This document shows, one piece after another, positions 11,146 through 23,700 of a stretch of 64,000 nucleotides of DNA. A program made the position numbers and the translations under genes. Under the pieces are notes generated by a model. That model saw only the letters and a program-made list of their open reading frames with translations. It searched no databases and had not been told where the DNA came from. The number at the start of each line of letters is the position of its first letter. The stretch's first letter is position 1. This stretch comes from Copromyces sp. CBS 386.78 (Eukaryota; Ascomycota; Sordariomycetes; Sordariales; Sordariaceae): assembly GCA_030685235.1 (NCBI GenBank), contig MU839163.1:1-64000 (forward strand). Direction: 5' to 3'.

Positions 11146-12897
11146 ATGGAAGATGTTGACTGGAAAAAACCTGGCCCCAATCCTCTCGTTACCCACAACA
11201 TCTCTCTCAAGGGACTTGAATACCATATTGGACGACCGGATTGTACCAGCGACTGCTCCGTAGCAGCTACCAAGTTTCTGGGCTATCTCCGGGGCACCCA
11301 AGACATTCTAAATCAGACACACGGTGAGAAGTGGATAGCGGATTGGGACATACCCGTCTACCAGCTGAACGACTTCATTTACTTTTGCACCGATGACAAC
11401 TTCACCAACTACACACTGGGCCAGGCCGCCGACTGGTTCACCAACAAGGCTAATAAACGATCCCGTCTGGATCATCTTGTCAATCGTACCCTCAATGTGT
11501 GTCCCACTCAGTTCTGCAAATCGCTGATATGGGAGGGAAATCCCGACGTTTCTGGCATCGGAGTAAGTGTTCCAAATCTCTTCCCTTTCTGCCAAGATTG
11601 CAAGCCTCTTACATAGAGAACACTGCAGATAAACGTTGCGTTTGTGGTTCAAGCCGTCCTTGCCAGTCTGTTCCTGCTCTTCTACATTGGCTTCTACATC
11701 TCAGATGTGGTGGATGTCAATAGGCACCAAGAGGCTCAGGAACAATTCCATCTTCAAGGCAACCGCAACCTCGCAGACCATCAGCCTGATATCCAGGGAC
11801 AGCAGCCTGAACAAACCGACGCTCAGAAGCCAACCAAGCTACTGGACCCTGCCACCCTCCGCGAAACCGCCGACGACTGCCTCGAAGTCTTCTGGTCCAC
11901 CTGCTACGTCTTCGCCTTCACCTTCGTCATTTCCGCTTTGATTTTGAACGTCGACGACACGAACCACTCGGCCGGCCGAATTTATTCCGGCTACTTCGGC
12001 TACCTGGGCGCCCTTCACTCCATCGCTGTGTTGATCTGTCTCTGGCCGTGGTTCCCCGGCCGGCCGGCACAAGTACCCAGCTCTCACTTTCTCCGGCCTG
12101 CTCGTGCTCCTCTGCATGATGGCCGCCGTCAGCATCACCTTCTTCAACGAGGCCAAGCTGACAGCGAACAAGACCACGTTTGAAGCCAGGTGCCTGGAAG
12201 CGGGGCAGTCGACGCACTACGTCCAGCATCTGGTCAAGTACACGCCTTACGCGGTGTTTGCGTTGATCTTGTCATGGGGCGGTTCGTTGTTGATTATAAG
12301 GATTCGAACGCCCAAGATGGCGTATCAGCAGAACCTTAAGCACACGGATTTGACGCTGTATTTGGTCCTGACCGGGATCTTGGGCGGGTTTTTGGTCCTC
12401 ACCAGCCTGGTTCTTGTCTGGCTTTCTCTGGGGTTCTTCATGTACCTCCGCCAGAAAGTAGCGGAACTGGCGGGAACTTCTTACAAGGAGAATGAATGGG
12501 GCTTCGGTCAGGTCGTGGCTGTCGTCGCGTGGGTGCCCCTTTTGGGTCAATTTTCTGCTATAGTCATCTGTGAGTGCTCTCCATCCAGGCTATTTTCCTC
12601 TCCATCCGCTGAGCCGTTGGTGGATTTGCTAACCATGTACCTCCTCTGTGCTCTGCAGGCGGGCTCGCCAAACTTTTCCTTGTCGATGGGGCGAAAGAGC
12701 TGTTCAAGCCCGTGCCCAAAGATCAGAGAGGAACAGCACGAGTTCTGGCCCACGCTCTTAAGAAAAGACACCATCAAAAACAGCAGCATGGAAGCACGCT
12801 GGGGGAAACGGTGCCACTGGCGTCAATGCAGAGCACCACCCAGGATGAAGAAGCTGCTGGGACGACACCAGCTGGGACTGGGAGCTATGCGCAATGA
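11146..12897 (+). pseudogene. seven-transmembrane protein, copy B, with 4-bp frameshift
   Basis: Paralogue of the gene at 4245. Exons are 11146-11562, 11629-12569 and 12659-12897, with intron positions identical to copy A (first intron after ...SGIG, second just after the last membrane helix). It has the same ectodomain cysteines and WEGNPDVSGIG motif, the same seven hydrophobic segments, and a longer Gln/Thr-rich tail. Summed exon length is 1597 nt, one over a multiple of three. The break is at 12058-12067, where CCGG occurs once too often (GGCCGGCCGG). Copy A reads WFPGRYQYP here; copy B reads WFPGR and then shifts frame. Removing one CCGG would restore about 530 codons. This is either a recent inactivating duplication of 4 bp or a sequencing error in a GC palindrome. 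Since the rest of the frame is intact, decay must be very recent if real. Confidence 0.8.
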
Positions 12898-15519
12898 TAA
12901 TGTAGGCGGATAGTTCACCCTATCGAAGCGGAACCCAGTGATGCGATGAAGAGTCAAAGAGTATCATAGTACTTTAAGAACGTATAGGTTGTGTATGCCG
13001 TCCGTTGATCAGCAGCACTATATCTTAGTGGGATTGGGCTCATCGGAGATGGGTGTAGCCGAATCGGCTGAGGAGTGGTACTAGATTCAGCTGTGCCTGG
13101 CAACAGTGATAGCGAGGAGAATATGATAATAACCATGAAGCAGGCGGTGGGGCGTGAGCGACGGTACGCGACATGAATGTTTTGATATATTTGATTGGAG
13201 CATCAAAGATTGGAGACGAAAGATGGGGTGATCCGGGTCCGGATTGATCGAGTGATGAGCGAAGCGAGAAGTTCGAAATCAGGCTGCAGCAATGAACACA
13301 GCGTCTTTCTGTCGTCTTAAGAAAGTTCACTCTCAGTCTTCACTGATGAACGGAAACGCTGCAATAATCACGAGACGCGAGGCAAAAAGAGAAAAAGAAG
13401 AGGTTGGCCCGGGTCAACAGAGCTGGTAACGATAGGCCTTTTATAGACTGTGGAGGCGAGGGTGAGCAATGCCTGCTTGGGAAGATGCTTGATTGGCGGC
13501 TTGAGAGAGAAGAGTCTACCAGGGATCTCACGCCGGCATCCAGTATTCATCCTTCCTCAGTTCAGGAACCTGTAAAGGAAGACACGCACATGATAGATGT
13601 CAGGTACACCTGCCATGCATGATTAAAGCAGGTGCATTAGGCAAAGTTTCCACACCGTGAACGACAAGTTGAAAACTCCAAAAAATTGGGTTCAAGAGGA
13701 AGCTCACTCACTCACTCACTCACTCATTGATGACGGTGGAAACGCACGTCATCCGAATCGCAATGGGTCATGTACGATTGAATTCATACACACGCGATCG
13801 AAATCAAACCACCCCGTCACCTAGGTACCTATCTGGTTTCACATTGCACTGATGCATATTTGGAGCGTGAGAGACTCGGAATGTTTCGCTATGTTGTGAT
13901 ACAAGGGCCGTCAGGCCATTGCAAAGTAGAATGTAATCTGCTAAACTGTCGATCCTGATGGTCTGCTTATTCGAAATTTCGATGGTGTCCCGTGACCGTT
14001 TTGATTATTTCTTCACACTAAATAAAGTCCACTGCAACTGTTCCTTCCCTTTGTTTTCTATGTTGAATATTTTACCGTGTGCATCGTCTTGTTATTTCCC
14101 GCCTACGCGGCTACGCCGTCGTTTCCGACCTGGACGTTCCGTGGTCCGGATTCTGGGCATTGTCGATCACCCTAGGGGCAAGCATTTAGGGGTTTCTTGG
14201 TTCTTTCTTGGACCGCTCCGCTTGGACTTGGGTTGTGCCGATTTCCGCGTGGCGCGCTGATGGATGAACGGCGTCTCCGTCTCCAGTTCCTGCATCGAGT
14301 TTTCAAGCGAGCACCATCGAGGCCGAGAAAGAAATAGATCGGATCTATCTGCGAGCTGTCCGAAGATGTGACGACACGTTTTTGGTTTCCATGTCAGGGG
14401 GCACCTGAAGAGCGTGAGATGATAGGTGAAAGCAGTTACTAGAAATCCTTTTCATGACTATGAACCTTCTTGCGCATGGAGGACGACAAAGGGAAATGAA
14501 GAGAACAACAACCAAGTCAACCACGCGAATTCCATGGGGGGATATCTCAAAATAAAACAACTACTGTCTAAAGCAACTAGAAACAACAACCAAGCAAACC
14601 AAAAAAAAAAAAAAAAGCACACCCGACACGCCCCATGCAACAACGGTGCCATAACAGCAAAAGCTGAAAACCACTTTCATTTTTTCTTCGCCCAAAGAAG
14701 GATATGTGCAAGGACATGTCGTCTCTTTCCCTCTGACCCACACCCAGCTCTGAAGTATAGCAAGCATGATATGATATACTTTGTTACCCAACAGCAATAC
14801 GCCCTGACCCGTTCGGTTCGTCGTCGTGTCCTTCTCAAGATAAGAGCAGGAAATTAGGCAAGAAAAGCAGTTAGATGGTATGAAACTACAACGCCATGTA
14901 CTCTTTAAATCGAGGTACCATTATCCGTGTCTAAAGCCAGCTTTCTCTCCAAGACGGATAGGTCCTGCGTGCCTGGACGCATGGAGATGCATTACCAGAA
15001 AGACCTTTCCTCGTGGAAGGAACTTCAAGACCCCCGTCAAGCCCAAAGCCTGATAATAACACGCATACCAGCGAGTGATAGCGATGCCCAAACCAAGGAC
15101 GAAACTACATCCGCAACACACCTCGGCTTAGCATCTCAGTAGAGACCACTGGGTGGGAAACCATTCCTGTCTTGTGCTGGTAAACCGAAGCCGTTACCCG
15201 CTCAGGCAGGCAAATTCTCAAGCATCGGAAAGGAAAGCCGTTCATTGATGGGCGACCGAAGCTGGGTAATATGTGAAAGGGAGTAAAGGAGACAACAGCG
15301 CTGAGGTTGGCAGATTCTCAAGGGTCACACCCACTTTGTGCCCGAAAAATCCGCCTTTCTCGCACCAAGAATTGCCTGCCCAGGAGCTGTTCGTTCGTTC
15401 GTGCGATCGATCTACCAGTGACAGGCCGAAATGTTTCCCTAACGCCGAGTATGCGGATGAGATGAAAGAGTATAATACAGGCAAGTCTTTGTTATTTTTT
15501 TTGTCGATCGATGACTTGA
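12898..15519. other. gene-free stretch between convergent genes
   Basis: It contains the 3' flanks of the 7TM copy B (plus strand) and the WSC gene (minus strand). It has a CACT microsatellite of about five units near 13706-13728, a CACCTAGGTACCT palindromic word at about 13818, and an A-run at about 14602-14616. No reading frame has convincing coding character. Confidence 0.55.
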
Positions 15520-16549
15520 TCATGCATTTGTAACCTAATAAAATCGTCAGTGAGATTGGTTCGTTAGATCACGTGGCTGGAATGCAGAATAACGTACGCG
15601 AAGGATCCTCCTGGAGTAATCTTGGTTGTCGGCGATGCTCCCATCGCTCAATCTCCTCTGCACGAGGACAGGATCGAGTCGGGCATCCGCCATGGACATT
15701 CCATCGCTGGTGCTGGGTGGCTTGCCAATGAAAGCATTGACGGCAGCGTTGCGGCGATGTTCATCCTCGATCTCCTTGTTTCGCTTGCGACGCATGTAGA
15801 GGAAAACACCTCCAACCGCAGACAAAACAACGACGACTGACACCACCGTGCCTGCCACGATTCCGGCCGTGTTACTTTTGCCCTTCTTTTCGGGCTCTTC
15901 GGGCAATGTTGATTCAGTAATCTCGGGAGTCGGCTCGGATACGGTGCTTGAAGTGCTCGACGTCTTGGGCGGAGCAGTTGAGCTCGGTGCCGCTGTGGTG
16001 CTAGAGACCTCGGGCAAGTTCGTAACCGTTAAATCATTGCCAGTGTTGTAAACCATCCATGCCTTGCTGCCACCACCTGTTGAATGGTTAGCGACTGATA
16101 GTATATGATTCGGGCAGCCTCTGTAACTTACAATACTCCAATCCATAACCCGAACATGGGATATTGCAGTTTTTGATGCTGACCATGGACGAATTCACCG
16201 GATAATCATCACCACACCAACACTGAGATCCTGCACTCAACGCAAAAACATTCTTCTCGAGGTCCTTCGCACACCATTTATAACAAAGTCCGCTTGTTAC
16301 GCCGCTATCCAGTTCTGGGCCATGGCCGAAGTCCATCATAGTGTTGGTGTTCTTGCGTGTGGTGTTCAGCTTCAGGTCGCCCGAATCAGAGAAGCAACCC
16401 TGGTAGGTGGGTTGATTGAATATGGGCTTTGAAATTGTCGGGATTTGCATTGCTCCGTCTCTGGCGTGTAATGACCCCAAAGGATGGTGCGCTGTCGCAA
16501 CTGCGCAGTTGGCGGCAAAGGCCGTCAGCAGTACCGATATCGACTTCAT
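15520..16549 (-). CDS. WSC-domain cell-wall stress sensor
   Basis: Three exons on the minus strand: 16132-16549, 15598-16076 and a 15-nt last exon 15520-15534, giving 303 residues. The signal peptide is residues 1-20. The WSC domain spans about 47-152 with the eight expected cysteines (52, 89, 93, 110, 112, 128, 132, 140). A Ser/Thr-rich, probably mannosylated stalk runs about 160-208, one membrane helix about 210-233 is followed by RRKR, and the cytoplasmic tail ends YSRRILRVTNA. The tiny last exon is inferred from GTACGT donor, ATCTAACG branch point and TTAG acceptor; reading through would add an unrelated tail. WSC proteins of this build report wall stress to Rho1 and the protein kinase C/MAP kinase pathway. 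The mature topology is type I at the plasma membrane. Which numbered Neurospora wsc gene this is cannot be told here. Confidence 0.9.
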
Positions 16550-19500
16550 GGTGAATTGAGGACGGGTTTCCATGTCTTTATGTGACAATAACGAGTCGTG
16601 GGTAACGGCAACGGTCGAACGATGAGGTCGTCGTCGCTTTCGTCCGGTATTGTTGTCGTTGTCGTGTGGGGTGTCTCAGTCGAGTGTTGACTGGTGCTTG
16701 AGGTTGGGCCAAACACAATTAACGCAGGACCCTTGTCCCTTGGAGAGCCCTTGCGGTTTGGGTTGATAGGACAGGGAGAGATTTAGCCTCCTGCGTATAG
16801 AGTTGAATGGCGAGTGGTGAATGAAACGGATGTCGAGGGGCTGATGATAACGAGTGGTGCTGCCCCTTCTTCTTGTCTCCTGTTGTGCTCTTTGTTTGCG
16901 GATCCCTTGGTATTCCTTGTTGATGGTTGACGAGGTCACGAGGGGTTGGACATTGCCTTTGTTCCAATCGGTGTCGGTCGACGGAAGACTATGGCGCGAC
17001 GACGGTGCTGGAGCGGGCCGATATGGTTAGTATGACTTTTGGACGATGGTCAAGAACAGAAGTCGGGGGTCGGGATGCGACCGGGCAAGTGAGCGTGATG
17101 GTGTCGTTATCGTCGTCGTGGATGAATGATTGTGTTGGTCGAATGATGGAAATGTCGGACACGCACACACAGAGAATAGGGAGCGGAATTGAAAGAGCGA
17201 CAGTGTGGGTGTGGAGGAGGGAGCGGAAGTGGTTTTGTTTGAGAGGGAGCGGCCGGCCGAAAAGGCGCAGTGTGAGTGGGAGTGGGAATGGGGACTGGGT
17301 GGATGTGTGAGAGACAGAGAGCGGGAACACAAAATGGAAGAGCGGCAAAACTGAGTGGCAGACTGGCTGGGAGCAAAAGGACGGAAGGCAACAAGAACGG
17401 ACCTGTGAAAGAGACGGAGACCACTGAAGAGGATTTGCAGGGGTCCTGGACGGCGCGGCAGGTGCAAACTGCAGGTACCGTATTGATACGCACGAAGGGG
17501 TTCTTTCGCCGAACCTGGCAGACGGAAGTCGCAAGTTCAATTGATTTTTTAAGGAGTGGCCCGACGGTTGTTTGGTTCAAAAGCCAACCGCATCCCCCAA
17601 AAAGACGAGAGCAAAGAGTTTGGATGAGGGGACAAAAGGCCAAAACACCACAGGGCGGAATGTCAGGAGCTGAGGACCGTCGAGACCCGGACACCACGGC
17701 GCAAGTTCCACTTGGGGGGAGGACGACGGGGCCGCTGGAAATTGCGCGATGGAGCCCAATCCCCTGACGCCTGGGGCCTCGGGATGCATCATTCAAAAAT
17801 CGAAACGAGAAGCACATGCATCCCGGTCATCTCTCACCTCTCACCTGAATTGCGACCCACAAAAAGGGAGGCTGGGTGGGTCGTCTGACCAATGAGGACA
17901 GTCCTCTGCCAAAAATATGTGCCCGTCCGACCTGCCATTCGCTGGTTCATCACGCCCGTCTGGTGGAGTAATACTGGAGCAGGCACATTTCAGGGGTACC
18001 CGTCATTCTGTCGATCGCATGGAGAGAGGCCAGAAGGTGCGAAAAAGAGCGAGGAAGGGCCCATCACTTCATACAAGGTCTTGCTAGAGTACTAGGGTTA
18101 GCCAAGGTGTCATTCGCTGTTAGTGTGCTCGTGGTTTTGCCACAGTAATAGTATCTTTTGAAGAATCACTTCTACCGCAGGTTACAAGCGCTCCTCTGCA
18201 CATACGGGCGCCCGCATGGAGTTATAATACTCAAAAGTGTTTGCACCAACACCTCACCAAAGCAACCTACACTAGGGAAAACAGGAGATGAGAGATGAGA
18301 TCTGCCCAGAGAGAGCAATCTTGCCCTTTCACTTGGGGATGAATGACAAAAAACAAATATGTCTTCTTTCTGTACCACTCAGGGAGATGCAAAGCCTTTT
18401 CTGTGCAATCATTTCACCCACCGGGGTTCTGCCCCTTTTTCCTGTGCCTGGGGAATGAATGAAGGAAAGATGATGACTTGCCAGAGCTTGCTTACATATA
18501 TATATATGCACAGCATCGATGAAACGGGATCACCGCCAGCTTGAGCCACGCGGGCAGCAGCCAAGCCAAGCACATGCGCACACTGCACACATCACAGTTG
18601 TCGAGGGTTTGTTGACCACTCGCAACGGTCCAACCACGCATCCGTCGCCATTGGGAACCATCTCAACGACGATAACCTCCTAATAACCAAGAGACAGGGG
18701 ATGGCAACATGAAACAACAAACACGGGGGGTTTGGCAGACAAAGATTCCACCTTGACGGGCACCATCCTTTTTCAAACGGTCGGTGCCCGTCATTCTCGC
18801 CCTAGGGCACCGTGAGTCCGTGACCGAGAGAAAAGAGGCCTCTCGTTTGGGGGTCGTTATCCAAGGAGACGAACCAGGACGCGGGGGCGGCAAAACGATA
18901 GCAATGATGGTGAAAGGTCGAGCTTCGAGAGCTTCCTTCCACGTTCGCTTTCTCCAGCTCTCTTGGCGTTCGGATACGAGGAGTCCCCACCCTAATGACA
19001 CATGGACCGGTCCAGCCAGGCTTCACTGCCCGCAGGCCGCAGCATTTCCAGCAGTTCAGCCGAACACACATGTCACCAGTCACCATGATTGATCATGATC
19101 TGTTGAGAGCAAGAGCAGAGCACCTCAGCAGGAGCAGGTGAAGCGGCCAAATGCAACACGAAGAAGCATAGACGACGGAGGGTAACTGCAGCTTCTCAAT
19201 CCTAGAGGTAACACTTTCTCTGACCACCGAACCAACCAAAACAACCAACAGCCACCACGACGACCACCACCAACCATCCTTGGAAGTCATCAACCAACAA
19301 GCAACGGGGGCATCAGCTTCAAAGTGTCAGCTAATCAGCCTAAAAAACTCTTGGAAACTGGCAATGGCTTCACAGATACGAAGCGTAGAGTGTGAGTGGA
19401 AAAGGGGATTAGGTGCTGCCTGACCGCAGAAATGGTCGTACCACGAAATCACGACACCTCACCTACCGCTGCGCTACACACCATTGCACTACCACCCTCA

Positions 19501-20739
19501 AACAAAACTGCTACACCATCTGTACTGTAAATATGCATCGCCAGAAACAAAACTCTGAGCACCGAAGCACCTCTAGCCAGAGTTTGGCTCCCAAAACATG
19601 ATGGCTCGTGAGGTTGTCTTGTTGATTTACAACACAGCACCTCCACCAAAACCGCGTCGATAACTGCCGACCCGATTGTTCCGACAGTTTTCTTTCAGCG
19701 CTGTACACGTGTATGTCAGCATAGTCAGCTGCGGAAGGTTCCGCGATTTGCGATGCGATCACTCATCGCTGCACTCATCAACGCCCATGCAGTCCTGATT
19801 CCCTTTCTCAACGGAAAAACTCGGGCGGAGGTGTTGGTGACGGAGCTCTGGAGATGGGGTCGCGGAGCAGGATCACTGTACTATTTGGTGGTGTGTTTTA
19901 TCGCTGCTTCTCGTCTCCTTCGCAACGTTCTTATCGTTCAGTTTGTTCAAAAGAGTCGGGCGCATCTTCATTTGCACTTCCCGCCGCTGCCCGAACCTGC
20001 GTATGCCTGCGTACCTGCGTGCGTATGTACACTACGGTACCCCGGAGACCGGACAAATTCCCCTGAATTATGCATGAAAAAAGGCCCTTTTTCTGTACAG
20101 CCACTTCATCTTGCTGCCCAATCACGATTGGCGGAAAGCCCAAGAACTTGAAGTGTCGGATGCACGGGCCACGAACGAACACGGTTCCTGGCAGGTTCCT
20201 GGCAGGTTCCTGGCAGGTTTCTGACGGCTGGCGGAAGGCTGGCGGAGGCTGGCTGCGCTGCTTTCAGTTTGATTGCCTGTGCGTGGATTGATGCGCTCAA
20301 TGCGGTCGGTCGGTCGGTGGAGTCCAAAGTTCCCCGTACAGTATTGTACACTACCTAGCATCAAGAAACTTTCCAGTCGGAAGATCAAGAGGAGTAAGAA
20401 TAAGCACATGGGTGACACAAGCTTGATAGCTGTTGAACCAGGAAGCTCTGAGAAAAGAAGTGGTGGACGGAAGAATAGGCTTGACTGATCAGTTTCACTC
20501 TTACATTTAGGTTCGTAGACCCAAGATTCAGCAAGGGGAGTCGGGTAATAAAAAAGCACTTGAACCATCAAAAAACAATGATAAAAAAGTATGGACCTTA
20601 TCAACAACTCCCCATACGATGAACGATGAGCCATCAACATCAATTCATACTCCGCTACTACATCAAGGATCGCCAAACTCAGCCTGTGGTTCCTCTCTAC
20701 ACCCAACGTATAACGTTCCAAAACCTGAACAAAGTTAAA
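16550..20739. other. long promoter/leader of WSC gene and gene-free stretch
   Basis: From about 16970 to 17800 the minus strand is pyrimidine-rich (CTCTC, CCTTTT runs), which is common in promoters and 5' leaders of strongly expressed fungal genes and fits the minus-strand WSC gene. Overlapping open frames there are a by-product of that bias. Beyond about 17.9 kb I see no gene. A TA microsatellite lies at about 18495-18505. Confidence 0.5.
20183..20222. repeat. 11-bp tandem repeat
   Basis: GGTTCCTGGCA is repeated three times and then degenerates (GGTTTCTGACG), followed by a related GCTGGCGGA repeat. Confidence 0.75.
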
Positions 20740-23700
20740 CTACCGATCATGATGCCTCTCACTCTCCACACACTCCGTCTTATGCGTCTTCCAATCCCTC
20801 CTCTGACACTCCAGACAACAATACCTAACCTTCAAACACCTCGCACACTTCCTGAGCACCTCTGTCTTCTTCTTTTCCTCCCCAATCCCAGCCGTCCCAG
20901 CCGTCTCCCCCCCCTTCGCCCTTAATTCACCAACCAACTCCTCCTCCCCCTTTCCACAAAACCTGCACCTCTCCTCCTTCTTCTTCTTGAGTACTGCATC
21001 CTCCAGTCCCCGCTCCGCAATCTTCTTAGCGAGCACTGGATCAAACACCACTTTCTCTGCTGCTGGCGAGCAGTAAGGGATGGAAATGGCCACGCGCGTG
21101 GCGTGCCGCGAGGCGACCGAGTCCCAGAGCGGGAGGGAGAGGTAGGAAGGGGGGAAATGGCCAGTGCCGCAGGTGCAGAGCACTGGTTCGCCTTTTTGCA
21201 AGCTGAGAGGGATGCTGCGGTTTTGGGAGTAGTTGTATTCGCAGGAGGAAGGGGAGTGGGAATAAGTGCGGCAGCGCTCGGCGAAGGCAGGGAGGAGGGA
21301 TTTCCAGAGGAGGAGTTCGGCGTCGGTGATGGTGAGGTCGACGCATTCGAGAGTGCGGAGGAGGACGAGGAATGATTGGAGGTCTTCTTCTTCTTCTTCT
21401 TCTTCTTCTGTGCGTTCTCCTTTGTGCCCATCGGTTTCGGACTTGTTGTTCTTGGCAAGCAGATCGCGGGTAACCGGCAACACAGCAGCGTCGATGACTA
21501 GTCCTCCACCAGACTGGGCGCTGCAATCGAGTCGGATGGCCGAGATGAGGATGAGGATGTGTCTGCCATCAGATGACGATGAGCCGGACCCGGACAGGGC
21601 GAAAAGACCGGTTTGTCCCACTTGCAGACCAGCGGCGATGATGATCATGGTGTGGAAGGACTCCTTTAGGGTAAGTCTTGCTGAGCCCCAGCTGGATTCA
21701 GGGAGGCCTTGTTCCATAGCGGCGTTACGCACACGGAGTTCGCGGGGCGAGTAGATGGAGGCAGCTAAGGTGCTGAGAAATGTGAGGCGGGAGGTGTCGG
21801 AGAGCGAGAGAATAGGGAGGGAGTCGAGGTTGACCGTGGGGCAGTTGAGCGAGACGGGCAGCATAAGTTGGGTTGGCTCTGATGATGATGAGTCGGCGGA
21901 GGATGTGGGTTGAAGGACGGTAGGGAAAATGTATCCGTCTAGCACACTGGAAGGTATCGCAGATCGAGGGTTGAGGATCGCCGGCGCCATCACTTCGATG
22001 TACCCTGACGTGCGAGCGATGCGCGTCTTGCTACCTTCTTTAAGGACGGGAGTTGGGAAGACGAGTGGCTTGACAAGTGTCCCGCCGCCTGAGCCCAAGA
22101 CAATGTCGATAGTCCACGGAGAAGACTGTCGAAGACTGATGGGGACGATCCTATCCGCCAATAACCGCTTATCCTCTTCCGTGACAAAATCCAGATGGCC
22201 GGTGATAGTCTTTAGTGTACCCGAAGTGACATCAAAGCTGGCAGTAAACACCGGGCAACCATCCGCCTCCGCCTCCTCGGTTGCAGACACCCCCTCCAAC
22301 GCCGTTCTCAACAGAGCATCCTGCGTGGCATGACCCCCGATCTTTTCAAGAATAACCCGCCGGAACTCCTCCCTATTCGTCTCGAATTGCCCACACACCA
22401 CGCCCAAAAAGCCCAAAAGGGTCTGCCACAGCCCTTGTCCCCAGGACACTTTGACCAGCTCTTGCCCCTGTTGCACCACCCGCTGACCTTCGACCTTGGA
22501 CATGACCAAATCCTGATAAAGCCTCCACGCGGCCTCCGCCAGCTCCTTTGCATCAACAACTACCGGCTTATTCACGGCCCCATGTTTCTGGTCAGGGGAG
22601 AGCCATCTCGAGTGTTTCCTAAGCACCCGGTTACTTATCTGCAACCCTCCCATCTCTTCCAGCTTCTTCACCCTAGCAGCCGCAGCTTCCTTGTCCTTTG
22701 AACCCCGACCAGCATCAACAACATCCTCATCATAAAACTCTGCAGCAGCCCCTAGACAGTCATCCACCGTCGCCCTCACACTAGCATTACTCCAATATTC
22801 GACCGGCGTTAGGCCCAGGATGAACGATGCGGTCGTCGAGTTGGTCAAGGAGTCATTGTTCTCGACATCATCATCACTATCGACATCATCTCCAGAGGTA
22901 ACAAGCGAAATCCCCTCTCCATCATCCATAACCAGCGTCGAAGAGGCGCGGTCTCTAAGTAATGGCTTCGCGGCAATCATCAGGCCTAAAAGACCGGGTG
23001 GGTCGGGGACGTCGGCGGAGGAGGGGCACCAGACCATGCTGAGGGAGAGGTCGGTGGTATCGATTATGTCGAATTGTTTCTTTCGCGTTTCTGCCTTTTC
23101 CGGCGCTGAAGCTGGTGGGTGAAGGAGGGATTGACAAAGCGTAAACCATCCATCCACCGCGAACCGGATCGTAAGTCTCGTTTCGTTTTGCTTCCCCCCC
23201 GCAAGTGTTGACGCCATTGCCAGCTCCCTGAAGGCCATAGACCACTGAGTAAACTGGTGCCTTGTCACATGATGGATTGGCGGGATTCCTTGGTCGTCAT
23301 CGTTATCGTCGTCATCCTCCTCCTTGGAAGGACGCAGCGGGGAGAGCTCAGTAAGTGGTGCCTTGGCCAGCGCGAGATGGTACCCTAACACTCCGTTAGA
23401 GGGGTAGGCTAGACGTCGACAATGGCGGCCCTGGCTCGGGGATTGTGGGTTTGGTGCGGATCCGGTCTCGGAATCAGAACCAGATAACAAGCCAGCAGCA
23501 AACGTAGGATTAGCAACCATTTTTTTCAGTTCACCGGCTTTCTGATCAAGTTTCCACGCCCATTGCACATAATTCCGGATGCTATCCTTTAATAATGTAG
23601 TCAATGGTGCGGCCGACGAGCCTAACGTCCAGGACTGGTACTCATCAGGCGATAGCTTCATACCCTCCGCGACAGCCGCCTGAAGCTCTGCCACTTTCTC

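Noticed and set aside
17107..17817. 236-codon minus-strand frame
   Set aside because: It lies in a pyrimidine-rich leader that opens all frames on that strand; low complexity and no domain.
21041..21526. 161-codon frame and others antisense or out of frame within the MYND gene
   Set aside because: These are by-products of the codon bias of the 1251-codon gene; Arg/Pro-rich as typical of shadow frames.
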